A program made the position numbers and the translations under genes. This document shows, in pieces, positions 39,108 through 52,374 of a stretch of DNA of 64,000 nt. Location of the stretch: positions 80,601,894 to 80,665,893 of the forward strand of contig CM042010.1 of the NCBI GenBank assembly GCA_023525715.1, written 5' to 3'. Origin of the DNA: Cichorium intybus (lineage: Eukaryota; Streptophyta; Magnoliopsida; Asterales; Asteraceae). Below the pieces are notes generated by a model that did no database searches, was not told where the DNA came from, and saw nothing but the letters and a program-made list of their open reading frames with translations. Position 1 is the stretch's first letter, and every line of letters starts with the position of its first letter.

Positions 39108-42100
39108 TAGTCTATAACCCAACAAAACCCTTTCTAATGGTCCATAACCCATCACGACCCTTCATAGTTGACCATAACCCATCACAACCCTTCATAATGG
39201 TCCATAACCCAACACAACCCTTTCTATGGTCCATAATCCATCACAACCCTTCATAATTGACCATAACCTATCTCAACCCTTCATAATGATACATAACCCA
39301 GCACAACCCTTTCTATGGTCTATAACCCATCACAACCCTTCATAATTGAACATAACCCATCAGAACCCTTCATAATGGTTCATAACTCAGCACAACCCTT
39401 TCTATGGTCCATAACCCATGATAACCCTTCAAAATTGACAATTAACCCATCACAACCCTTCATAATGATCCATAACCCATCACAACCTTTCATAATTAAC
39501 CAAAACCCATCACAACTCTTCATAATGGTCCGTAACCCATCCCAACCCTTCATAATGGTCCACTACCCATAACAACCCTTCATAATGGTCCATAACCCAT
39601 ACAAACCTTCATAATGGTCCATAACCCATCACAACCCTTCATAATTGACCATAACCCATCACAACCCTTTGTAATAGTCCATAACCCATCATAACCCTTC
39701 ATAATTGACCATAACCTATCACAACCCTTCATAATGGTCCATAACCCATAATAACTCTTCATAATTAACCATAACGCATCACAATCCTTCATAATGGTCC
39801 ATAACCCAGCACAACCCTTTCTATGGTCCATAACCCATTAGAACAATTAATAGTAGTCCATAACCTATACAACCCTTCATATGGTCCATAACCCATCAGA
39901 AGCCTTTCTAATGGTCCATAACCCATCACAAGCCTTCATAATAAACCATAACCCATTATAAACCTTCATAATGGTCCATAACCCAGCACAACCCTTTCTG
40001 TGATCCATAACCAATCACAACCCTTCTTAATTGACCTTAACCCATCACAACCCTTCATAATGGTCGATAACCCAGCAGAACAGTTTCTATGGTTGATAAC
40101 CCAACATAACCCTTCATAATTGACCATAACCCATCACAACCCTTCATAATGGTCCATAACCCATACAACCCTTCATAATGGTCAATAACCCTTCACAACC
40201 CATCATAATTGACCATAACCCATCGCAACCCTTTGTAATGGTCCATAACCCATCACAACCCTTCATAATTGATCATAAGCCATCACAACCCTTTATAATG
40301 GTCCATAACCCATCACAACCCTTTATAATGGTCCATAACCATCACAACCCTTCATAATTGGCCATAACCCTTCACAACCTTTCATAATGGTCCATAACCA
40401 AGCACAACCCTTTCTATGGTCGATAACCCATCGGAACCCTTCATAATCGACCATAAGCTATCACTACCCATCAGAATGGTCAATAACCCATCATAATCCT
40501 TCATAATGGTCCATAACGGATCACAACCTTCATAATAGTCCACAACCCATACAACCCTTCATAATCGTCCATAACCCATTACAACCTATTCTAGTGGTCG
40601 ATAACCCATCACAATCCTTCATAATTGACCATAACCCATCATAAACCTTGATAATGGTCCATAACCTAGCACAACCCTTACTATGGTCCATAATACATCA
40701 CAACTCTTCTTAATAGACCTGAAACCACCACAACCCTTCATAATGGTCCATAATGCAGCACAACACTTTCTATGGTCGATAACCCAACACAACCCTTCAT
40801 AATTGACCATAACATATCACAACCCTTCATAATGGTCCATAACCCATACAACCCTTCATAATGGAGCATAACCCATCACAAACCTTTATAATTGACCATA
40901 ACCCATCACAACCCTTTGTAATGGTCCATAACCTATCACAACACTTCATAATTGATCATAACCTATGATAACCCTTCGTAATGGTCTATAAACCTTCATA
41001 AAGGTCTATAACCCATCACAACCTTAATAATGGTCCATAACCCATCTCAACCCTTGATAATGGTCCATAACCCATCACAACACTTCTTACTTGACTATAA
41101 CCCATCACAACCCTTCATAATTGACCATAACCTATCACAACCCTTCATAATGGTCAATAACCCATCATAATGGTACATAACCCTTCACAACTTTCATAAT
41201 AGTCCATAACCATATAACCCTTCATAATGGTCTATAACCCATCACAACCCTTTCTAATGGTCCATAACCCATCATAACCCTTCATAATTGACCACAACCC
41301 ATCACAAACCTTTATAATGGTCCATAACCTAGCACTAGCATTTCTATGGTCCATAACCTACCACAACCCTTCCTAATTGACCTTAACCGATCACAACACT
41401 TGATAATGGTCCATAACCCAGCACAACCCTTTTTACGATCCATAACCCATCACATCCCTTCATAATTGACCATAGCCCATCACAACCCTTCATAATGGTC
41501 CATAACCCATACAACCCTTCACAATAGTCTATAACCCATTAAAACCGTATCTAATGGTCCATAACCCATCACGACCCTTCATAGTTGACCATAACCCATC
41601 ACAATCCTTCATAATGGTCCATAAGCCAACACAACCCTTTCTATGGTCCATAATCCACCACAACCCTTCATAATTGACCATAACCTATCTCAACCCTTCA
41701 TAATCATACATAACTCAGCACAACCCTTTCTATGGCCCATAACCCATCACAACCCTTCATAATTGAACGTAACCCAGCAGAACCCTTCATAATGGTTCAT
41801 AACTCAGCACAACCCTTTCTATGGTCCATAACCCATGATAACCCTTCAAAATTGACCATAACCCATCACAACCTTTCATAATGATCCATAACCCATCACA
41901 ACCTTTCATAATTAACCAAAACCCATCACAACTCTTCATAATGGTCCGTAACCCATCCCAACCCTTCATAATGGTCCACTATCCATAACAACCCTTCATA
42001 ATGGTCCATAACCCATACAAACCTTCATAATGGTCCATAACCCATCACAACACTTCATAATTGACCATAACCATCACAACCCTTGGTAATGGTCCATAAC

Positions 42101-42806
42101 CCATCATAACCCTTCATAATTGACCATAACCTATCACAACCCTTCATAATGGTCCATAAGCCATCATAACCCTTCATAATTAACCATAACGCATCACAAT
42201 CCTTCATAATGGTCTATAACCCAGCACAACCCTTTCTATGGTCCATAACCCATTAGAACAATTAATAATAGTCCATAACCCATACAACGCTTCATATGGT
42301 CCATAACCCATCAGAACCCTTTTTAATGGTCCATAACCCATCACAATCCTTCATAGTAAACCATAACCGATCATAAACCCTCATAATGGTCCATAACCCA
42401 GCACAACCCTTTCTATGATCCATAACCCATCACAAGCCTTCTTAATTGACCTTAACCCATCACAACCCTTTATAATGGTCCATAACCCAGCAGAACAGTT
42501 TCTTTGGTCGATAACCCAACATAACCCTTCATAATTGACCATAACCCATCACAACCCTTCATAATGGTCCATAACCCATACAACCCTTGATAACGGTCCA
42601 TAACCCTTCACAACCCATCATAATTGACCATAACCCATCACAACCCTTTGTAATGGTCCATAACCCATCACAACCCTTCATAATTAATCATAACCCTTCA
42701 CAACCCTTCATATTGGTCCATAACCCATCACAACCCTTTATAATGGTCCATAACCATCACAACCCTTCATAATTGACCATAACCCTTCACAACCTTTCAT
42801 AATGGT
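39108..42806 (+). repeat. 30-bp satellite array, block 5
   Basis: About 3.7 kb with at least two higher-order copies: CATTAGAACAATTAAT near 39836 and 42252, TGGTCCACTACCCATAAC near 39553 and 41971. No gene is seen. Confidence 0.95.
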
Positions 42807-43980
42807 CCCTATCTGTTTGGAAGCTTGCGTCAGTGTAACCCCTTACCTTTAAGCTTTCTTCCAAACCACCGTAAACTAAGAACATGTCTTTAGTTCTTCT
42901 TAAGTACTTAAGAATATTCTTTACAGCAGTCCAGTGGGCTTCACCTGGGTTCTGTTGATACCTACTTGTCATGCTTAAGGCACATGAGACGTCGGGCCTA
43001 GTGCATAACATGGCATACATGATAGACCCAATTGCCGAAGCATATGGGACATGTTTCATCCTTTCAAGTTCAGTCCTAGTGCTTGGGCACTGAGACTTAC
43101 TTAGGATGGTGCCATGTGGTATTGGCAAGAATCCTCTTTTGGAGTCTTGCATCTTGAACCTTTTCAAGATTTTATCAATATATGCACTTTGGCTTAGACC
43201 AATAAGTCTCTTAGATCTATCTCTATAGATCTTTATGCCTAATACATAAGCAGCTTCTCCTAAGTCCTTCATTGAGAAACAGTTCTCAAGGAACGCTTTG
43301 ACACCTCTTAAGGTTGGGATGTCATTTCCAAATAAAAGTATGTCATCTACATACAATACTAGGAATATGACTATGCTCCCACTAGCTTTCTTGTAAACAC
43401 AGGAGTCATCCTCATTTTTGATGAATCCAAAATTTGTAATCTTTTCATCAAAGCGGATGTTCCATGTTCGAGATGCTTGCTTTAATCCATAAATAGATCT
43501 TTTAAGCTTGCACACTTTGTTTGGATGCTTGGGATCGACAAAACCTTCAGGTTGATCCATATAGACATCTTCCAATAAGTGTCCATTGAGGAAAGCGGTC
43601 TTGACATCCATTTGCCATATCTCATAATCATAGTATGCGGCTATGGCAAAAAGTATCCTAATCGACTTGATCATTGCCACTGGTGAAAAGGTCTCATCAT
43701 AGTCAATACCATGAGTTTGTGAGTATCCTTTAGCGACAAGTCTTGCCTTAAAAGTGTGAACATTTCCATCCACGTCGGTTTTCTTCTTGAAAACCCATTT
43801 GTTCCCAACAATCTTACAATTGGTGGGAAGATTAACCAATTCCCAAACTTGGTTATCGTGCATGGATTGCATCTCTGTGTTCATGGCTTCTAGCCATTTA
43901 TCAGATTCAGGATCTGACATTGCACTCTGGTAGTTGACGGGTTCATCAAAATCTATCGTATAACATTCCTCTTCCATCAT
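42787..43980 (-). pseudogene. Copia C pol, reverse transcriptase and start of RNase H
   Basis: 397-codon open frame with the complete RT core: KARLVAKGYSQTHG, YDETFSPV, WQMDVKTAFLNG, IYGLKQAS and YVDD. It keeps the RT motifs that copia B has lost. The frame enters RNase H (YTDASFQTDRD) and then reads a few satellite codons before stopping. Its ATG is an internal Met after the nonsense codon at 44137. Confidence 0.92.
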
Positions 43981-44136
43981 TAGGTAACCATACCTTTCAG
44001 GTTCAAATCGAACCCTACCAGATCTGCGAACATCTTGTGTTACAATTTGTTCCTGATCAACTGTTTGTTCAGGTTCAACAATTTCTTGTTGAATGCTAGA
44101 TTCAATTTCTTGTGTATCAAGCTGTGGTTCCTGAAG

Positions 44137-44520
44137 TTATTCAAGTTCCAAAAACCTCCCACTAGCCTCTTCCGTCAGAAACTTGTTTTCTAGGAATTCA
44201 GCTTTTCGAGAAATAAATATCTTATTCTCTATGGGATTGTAGAAGTAGTATCCAAGACAATCGTTTGGATACCCTACAAAGATACACTTAGTTGAACGGG
44301 GTTCTAGTTTGTTTGAAGCTTCTTGTCTTACATAAGCTTCACAACCCCATACCTTGAGATAGGATAAAGATGGAACCCTTCCATGCCATATCTCATAAGG
44401 CATTTTATCAACCTTCTTAGTAGGTGCCATGTTTAGGAGACGAGCAGCTGTTTGTAAAGCATAACCCCAAAATGATAAAGGTAGAGTACTTCTACTCATC
44501 ATAGACCGAACCATATCCAA
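44137..44520 (-). pseudogene. Copia C pol, integrase C-terminal part
   Basis: 127-codon frame (MVRSMMSRSTLPLSFWGYAL, then LKVWGCEAYVR). It is the continuation of integrase after a 13-bp deletion near 44525 that shifts the frame just past the catalytic Glu. It ends at a TAA where copia B has a Glu codon (in the ELEEL stretch). Confidence 0.9.
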
Positions 44521-46367
44521 TAGTGTTCAGATACACCATTATGTTGTGGTGTTCCAGGTGGAGTAAGTTGTAAAACAATTCCACAAGTCTTAAGATGATC
44601 CATAAAGTTTGTAGTTAAGTACTCACCTCCTCTATCAGAGCGTAGAACTTTAATTGTTTTGTTGAGTTGATTTTCCACTTCACTTTGAAACGTTTTGAAC
44701 ATTTCAAACGCCTCATGTTTATGTTTAATTAAATAAACATAACCAAAACGACTAAAGTCATCAGTGAAGGTGATGAAATATCTTTCACCATATCTAGTCA
44801 TTGGCTTGAAAGGACCACATACATCCGTATGTATGATTCCTAACAAGTCCTTTGCCCTCTCATTGGTTCCCGAGAAAGGAGCTTTAGTCATCTTGCCATG
44901 TAAACAAGATTCACATATATCAAATGAGTCATTCTCATTTGCCTTCAAAAGTCCACTCTTTTGAAGTTGGGATATGCGATTCTTGTTTATATGCCCAAGG
45001 CGACAATGCCATAGATAAATTTGACTCAAATCACATTTGGGTCTCTTGGTGAAAGTGTGGTATAAAGAGCCATGGTTAGTCTTTTCATCAAGGTTTACTT
45101 CATAAATTCCATTTAAAGGCCTAGCCTCAAAATAGAACACATTGTTCTTGTAAACACAAATGTCATCATTCATAAAGGAAAGATTAAAACCACATTGTCT
45201 CAACTTAGCAACCGAAATAATATTCCTAGTTAAGCTAGGAACATAATAAACATTCGTTAATGTCAAATACAAGCCATTAGGTAGTAACAAATCAAAATTT
45301 CCTATTGAATCCACCGCAAGCCTTGCACTGTTTCCAACCCGGAGTACTACCTCGTTTGCCTTCAGTCGCCTACTCCTTTTGAACCCCTGCAACATATTAC
45401 AAATGTGAGTTCCACAACCAGTATCAAATACCCATGTGTTAGGAGATAAATTATAAAGTTCTAGGTCTATCACATAGATACCTGAAGTGCCCTCACCGGC
45501 CTTCTTCTTCTTCAACTCCGCAAGATAGGTAGGGCAATTTCTCTTCCAATGCCCAACTTTGCCACATTCGAAGCACGCGTCTTCCTTGGCAACCTTTGCC
45601 TTCTTCTTGGGCGGACGGGATGGTTGGACAACTTTCTTGCCCTTTCCTTTGACAACCTTTGCCTTCCCCTTGCCCTTGGAGTTGGTGGGGTGTTCGGGTC
45701 TAGTTCTCTTTATGCCACCTTCCTTGATCATGAGAACTTGAGTGGTTTTCTTAGGCAGATTCTTTTCCGCAGTAATTAGCATCCCATGCAATTCCGGGAT
45801 AGTCTTGTTCAAACCATTCATGTTATAGTTCATGACAAAGGGATCAAAAGACTTTGTCAAGGAGTTAAGGATCATATCCGTTGCTAGCTCTTCGGGCATC
45901 ACAACTCCAAGACGTGCCAAATGATCAATATGACTCTTCATTTTGAGCACATAAGAGCTTACCGTCTGTCCATCCTCCATCTTGCAAGCATGGAAAGCCC
46001 GAACAGTTTCGAACCTTTCCGTTCTTGCAAGTTGTTGGAACATTTCCTTCAGTTGATTAATCATGTCATAGGCCGAATGATTCTCTAAATCCTTCTGAAG
46101 GTCAGGAATCATAGTTGCCAACATGAGACATGATGCATCAATGGAGTCATCCATCTTTTTAAGCCATGCATCGTGTGCGGGCTTAGGAATGGCAGGGGGC
46201 TCTTCAGGAAGTGGTTCATTGAGAACATATTCTTTCTTTTCTTGTTTGAGAACTATTCTCACACTACGGTACCAATCTAAGAAGTTGGTGTGGTTTAGTT
46301 TTTCTCCCTCAAGGAGAGACCGTAGTGATGTTTTGTTTGGAGCCGTGTTTGTTGTGTTTGGTGCCAT
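44499..46367 (-). pseudogene. Copia C gag, protease and integrase N-terminal part
   Basis: 622-codon frame from the true polyprotein start MAPNTTNTAP. Gag core about 20-210, CCHC knuckle at 265-278, protease Asp315 (WVFDTG), HCRLGH near 454, integrase Asp515, Asp578 and Glu614. This is the best-preserved 5' coding half in the window. It loses frame right after Glu614 because of the 13-bp deletion. I call it a pseudogene because the polyprotein cannot continue, although Gag and protease themselves are open. Confidence 0.93.
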
Positions 46368-48089
46368 CTACAAAATTTTAACAAGGTTCAATTTAGTAAT
46401 TTTTGATATTAAGTCCTTAATAATTAATACCCTTTTTGTTTCATAAACTTTAATTGATTAAGGTCTAGAATCCAAGTTGCATTACGAATAAGTGGTTAGG
46501 TGTCCTTTATCCCGCCTATTCGAATCAACAAGGTAGGTAACGGTTTACCAATTATATCCAAATATAATTTCTAGACTTATGGGATCCCATTATAATATTT
46601 ATAAGTTTGGCATGTTTGATCCCATCTATGCCTTGGAATTCTAATGCTTAGGTGACCTTTATCACAAGAGATTTCCAAACGAATCATCCGACTTAAACGG
46701 ACGTGTAGTTTTGACAACTATTAATGGTTAGGTGTCCTTTATCCCATCAATATTGCAAAACTACCTCTTGTATCACAAGAAGACTCCAAGTGGTTAGGTA
46801 TCCTTTATCCCACAAGGAAATACAAGTGATACATGAGTGTCTTTAAGAGGGACGGCATTGATTCGTATTTCGAAAGGGATTTGTATGTTTTACAATTCTA
46901 ATTTTGAAAAACGTGTGGTATCATGTAGATTGCATGCATCCAATGAACATGGTACCATTAAAATCTTATTTTGTCAATTGGTTCCTTTAATCATAAAATC
47001 TCCATTTTATTAATTCTTTGATTGTGGCCAAGATTACAATTAATATCCAATATTAAGTTTGAGTTTGATCACATACAATAGAACCAATTTTAATCCTAAA
47101 TAATTACCATTATTATTTAGGGGTGGAGTTTGTAAGAAATCATAAAATCTCCATTTTATTTGTTTCATTTATTTTCAAAAACTTGACTTTATAGGTTTTA
47201 TAATAAAACCCATTTTTAATAAAACCATTTGTTTTACATCTTATGTTTTAAATATGTCAATTTGAAAATTACAAACTCCTTGATGATTATGTTTAATTAT
47301 CTAGGTTGTCTAGCATGCAAAATCTTATTTTCATCCACAACATAAAATCATAAAACATTCAATCATCACATGCATGCATGGGTGCATAAACACAAGCCAA
47401 CTAGTTTGATATTTCATGTGAGCCATACATGAAATATCAAGTCCAAACCTAGGGACAAAAAGGTGACCAAAAACTCATCCAAATGATCTCCGATTTAGCT
47501 ACAACTTTGCCAATCTTCTTGTATCATCAAATAAGACTTGAACCACCCTTTCTTGGCACCATGGAATGAGGTTAAGAATTTTTTTTGAGCCCCCAAACAG
47601 ATTCGAAATTGGCAGCAGGAATGCAGTAAAAATCGTTGCTGTTGGGTGCAATCTTCTTATGTCTTTATCTCCTTCTCTTGTTACATTTTGTGAAAGATAT
47701 AAAATACAACTATTCTAATACTTACAAAATGAATATAAGAAGGAAATAACTAATTATTATTACAAACCATTTGAATAAAAGAATAGATTACAACCATATC
47801 GAATTTAAACACAAAACATGCAACACATGGTCCTTGGCTTGTTTATGCACCATTTTATCACATAAAATCATAAGAAAATCAACACTTTGTTTTTCTAAGG
47901 CAACAATTATGTAACCAAATGCATGCAAATATAAATTATAGTTGGTTACATAAAATCATAGATAATATACTTGCATGTTGCCAAAGAAGCCATGCATGAA
48001 ACTTTCATTCAAGAAGATAAACATTCATGGCTTCCAAAAACCAAGTTTATCCAAATAAACTTATTATCTAAACATGCAATATAGCCATG
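46368..48089 (-). other. Copia C leader
   Basis: Non-coding leader collinear with the others. Motif copies near 46494, 46646, 46725 and 46792. No coding region is seen. Confidence 0.78.
47408..47438 (-). promoter_or_regulatory. Conserved leader hairpin (copia C)
   Basis: Identical arms and loop to 1712-1742. Confidence 0.7.
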
Positions 48090-48101
48090 GCTCTGATACC
48101 A
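48090..48101 (-). promoter_or_regulatory. Primer-binding site (copia C)
   Basis: TGGTATCAGAGC in the element sense, two bases inside the 5' LTR. Confidence 0.92.
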
Positions 48102-48103
48102 AT

Positions 48104-49255
<1,152 letters not shown>

Positions 49256-52200
49256 TTAACCATAACCCATCACAACCCTTCATAATGATCCACATAACCC
49301 ATCGCAACCCTTCATAATGGTCCGTAACCCATAACAACCCTTCATAATGGTCCATAACCCAACATAACCCTTCATAATTGACCATACCCATCATAACCCT
49401 TCCATAACCCATCACAACCCTTCATAATTGACCACAACCCATCACAAACCTTTATAATGGTCCATAACCTAGCACTAGCATTTCTATGGTTCATAACCCA
49501 TCACAACCCTTCCTAATTGACCTTAACCGATCACAACACTTGATAATGGTCCATAACCCAGCACAACCCTTTTTATGATCCATAACCCATCACAACCCTT
49601 CATAATTAACCATAACCCATCATAACTCTTCATAATGGTCCATAACCCATACATCCCTTCATAATAGTCTATAACCCATCAAAACCCTTTCTAATGGTCC
49701 ATAACCCATCACGACCCTTCATAGTTGACCATAACCCATCACAACCCTTCATAATGGTCTATAACCCAACACAACCCTTTCTATGGTCCATAATCCACCA
49801 CAACCCTTCATAATTGACCATAACCTATCTCAACCCTTCATAATGATACATAACTCAGCACAACCCTTTCTATGGTCCATAACCCATCACAACCCTTCAT
49901 AATTAACCATAACCCATCACAACCCTTCATAATGGTCCATAACCCATCGCAACCCTTCATAATGGTCCGTAACCCATAACAACTCTTCATAATGGTCCAT
50001 AACCCATACAAACCTTCATAATTGACCATAACCTATCACAACACTTAATAATCGTCCATAACCCATCATAACCCTTCGTAATAGTCCATAGCCTATCACA
50101 ACCTTCATAATGGTCCATAACCTATCACAACCCTTTATAATGGTCCATAGCCCATCACAACCCTTCATAATTGAACGTAACCCATCACAACACTTCATAA
50201 TGGTTCATAACTCAGCACAACACTTTCTATGGTCCATAACCCAAGATAACCCTTCAAAATTGACCATAACCTATGACAACCCTTCATAATCATCCATAAC
50301 CTAGCACAACCCTTTCTATGGTCCATAACCCATCACAACCCTTCATAATGGTCCATAACCCAACACAACCCTTTCTATGGTCCATAATCCACCACAACCC
50401 TTTATAATTGACCATAACCTATCTCAACCCTTCATAATGATACATAACCCAGCACAACCCTTTCTATGGTCCATAACCCATCACAACCCTTCATAATTAA
50501 CCATAACCCATCACAACCCTTCATAATGGTCCATAACCCATCGCAACCCTTTATAATGGTCCGTAACCCATAACAACCCTTCATAATGGTCCATAACCCA
50601 TACAAACCTTCATAATGGTCCATAACCCATCACAACCCTTCATAATTGACCATACCCATCATAACCCTTCCATAACCCATCACAACCCTTTATAATTGAC
50701 CATAACCTATCACAACACTAACCATCACCCTGATGGCCTAGTGGATAAGGCTTAGGACTCTTTCTCTTCCCCCATAAAGAGGTTCCAAGTTCTAATCCCA
50801 CTCCTTCCCTTTCCCCATAGGGAGTGTTAGGTTTCAATCAGGGGATGGCCACTGGCCACCTCTCTACCCCCGTAGGTGATTGACCCGGACCACCCTGCTG
50901 CCAGGTGTGCGTGGGCCCCGAGGTTGCTTCATCAGGGTCATCCAAAGGATGGGTCGGGTGGGGTCCTCGGTTACCAAAAAAAAAAAAAAAACCTATCACA
51001 ACACTTAATAATGGTCCATAACCCTTCGTAACAGTCCATAGCCCATCACAACCTTCATATGGTCCATAACCCATCAGAACCCTTTCTAATTCTCCATAAC
51101 CCATCACAATCCTTCATAATAAACCATAACCCATCACAAACCTTCATAATGGTCCATAACCCAACACAACCCTTTCTATGATCCATAACCCATCACAACC
51201 CTTCTTAATTGAGCTTAACCCATCACAACCCTTCATAATGGTCCATAAGCCAGTAGAACAGTTTCTATGGGCGATAACCCAACATAACCCTTCATAATTG
51301 ACTATAACCCATCACAACCCTTTATAATGGTCCATAACCCATACAACCCTTCATAATGGTCCATAACCCTTCACAACCCATCATAACTGACCATAACCCA
51401 TCACAACCCTTTGTAATGGTCCATAACCCATCACAACTCTTCATAGTTGATCATAACACATCACAACCCTACATAATGGTCCATAACGCATCATAACCCT
51501 TTATAATGGTCCATAACCATCACAACCCTTCATAATTAACCATAACCCTTCACAACCTTTCATAATGGTCCATAACCAAGCACAACCCTTTCTACGGTCG
51601 ATAACCCATCAGAACCCTTCATAATCGACCATAACCTATCACAACCCTCAAGAATGGTCAATAACACATCATAATCCTTCATAATGGTCCATAACCGATC
51701 ACAACCTTCATAATAGTCCACAACCCATACAACCCTTCATAATCGTCCATAACACATTACAACCTAGCACAACCTTTTCTATGGTCCATAACCCATCACA
51801 ACTCTTCTTAATAGACCTTAAACCACCACAACCCTTCATAATGGTCCATAATGCAGCACAACACTTTCTATGGTCGATAACCCAACACAACCCTTCATAA
51901 TTGACCATAACACATCACAACCCTTCATAATGGTCCATAACCCATACAACCCTTCATAATGGAGCATAACCCATCACAAACCTTCATAATTGACCATAAC
52001 CCATCACAACCCTTTGTAATGGTCCATAACCTATCACAACACTTCATAATTGATCATAACCCATCGTAATGGTCTATAAACCTTCATAATGGTCCATAAC
52101 CCTTCACAACCTTAATAATGGTCGATAACCCATCACAACCCTTTATAATGGTCCATAACCCATCACAACACTTCATACTTGACCATAACCCATCACAACC

Positions 52201-52311
52201 CTTCATAATTGACCATAACCTATCACAACCCTTCATAATGGTCAATAACCCATCATAATCCTTCATAATGGTCCATAACCCTTCACAACTTTCATAATAG
52301 TCCATAACCAT
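49256..52311 (+). repeat. 30-bp satellite array, block 6
   Basis: About 3 kb interrupted by a SINE at 50720-50989. Contains the landmark CTAGCACTAGCATTTCT at 49468 and further higher-order copies. Its last 14 bases (52298-52311) are the left target duplication of LINE c. Confidence 0.95.
50720..50989 (+). mobile_element. tRNA-derived SINE, full length
   Basis: About 255 bp plus a poly(A) of about 16. A tRNA-like head holds an A box (TGGCCTAGTGG, 50734-50744) and a B box (AGTTCTAATCC, 50788-50798), the internal RNA polymerase III promoter. The unrelated body ends GGTCCTCGGTTACC. A perfect 16-bp target duplication AACCTATCACAACACT flanks it (50704-50719 and 50990-51005). It is non-coding and depends on LINE enzymes. 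Confidence 0.92.
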
Positions 52312-52373
52312 GCGTATTCCCATTGATAATCACAGAGTAAGCAACCGTGGAAACACAAGTCATGATCCAGTCA
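52308..52373 (-). repeat. Inverted L1 segment (5' inversion)
   Basis: Reverse complement of 52860-52925, 65 of 66 bases. The first four bases, CCAT, are shared by target duplication and L1, a microhomology expected for twin priming. Confidence 0.93.
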
Positions 52374-52374
52374 G

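Noticed and set aside
50731..50800. tRNA gene suggested by A and B boxes
   Set aside because: The head is followed by a SINE body, a poly(A) and a target duplication; the spacing and missing cloverleaf pairing do not fit a functional tRNA.
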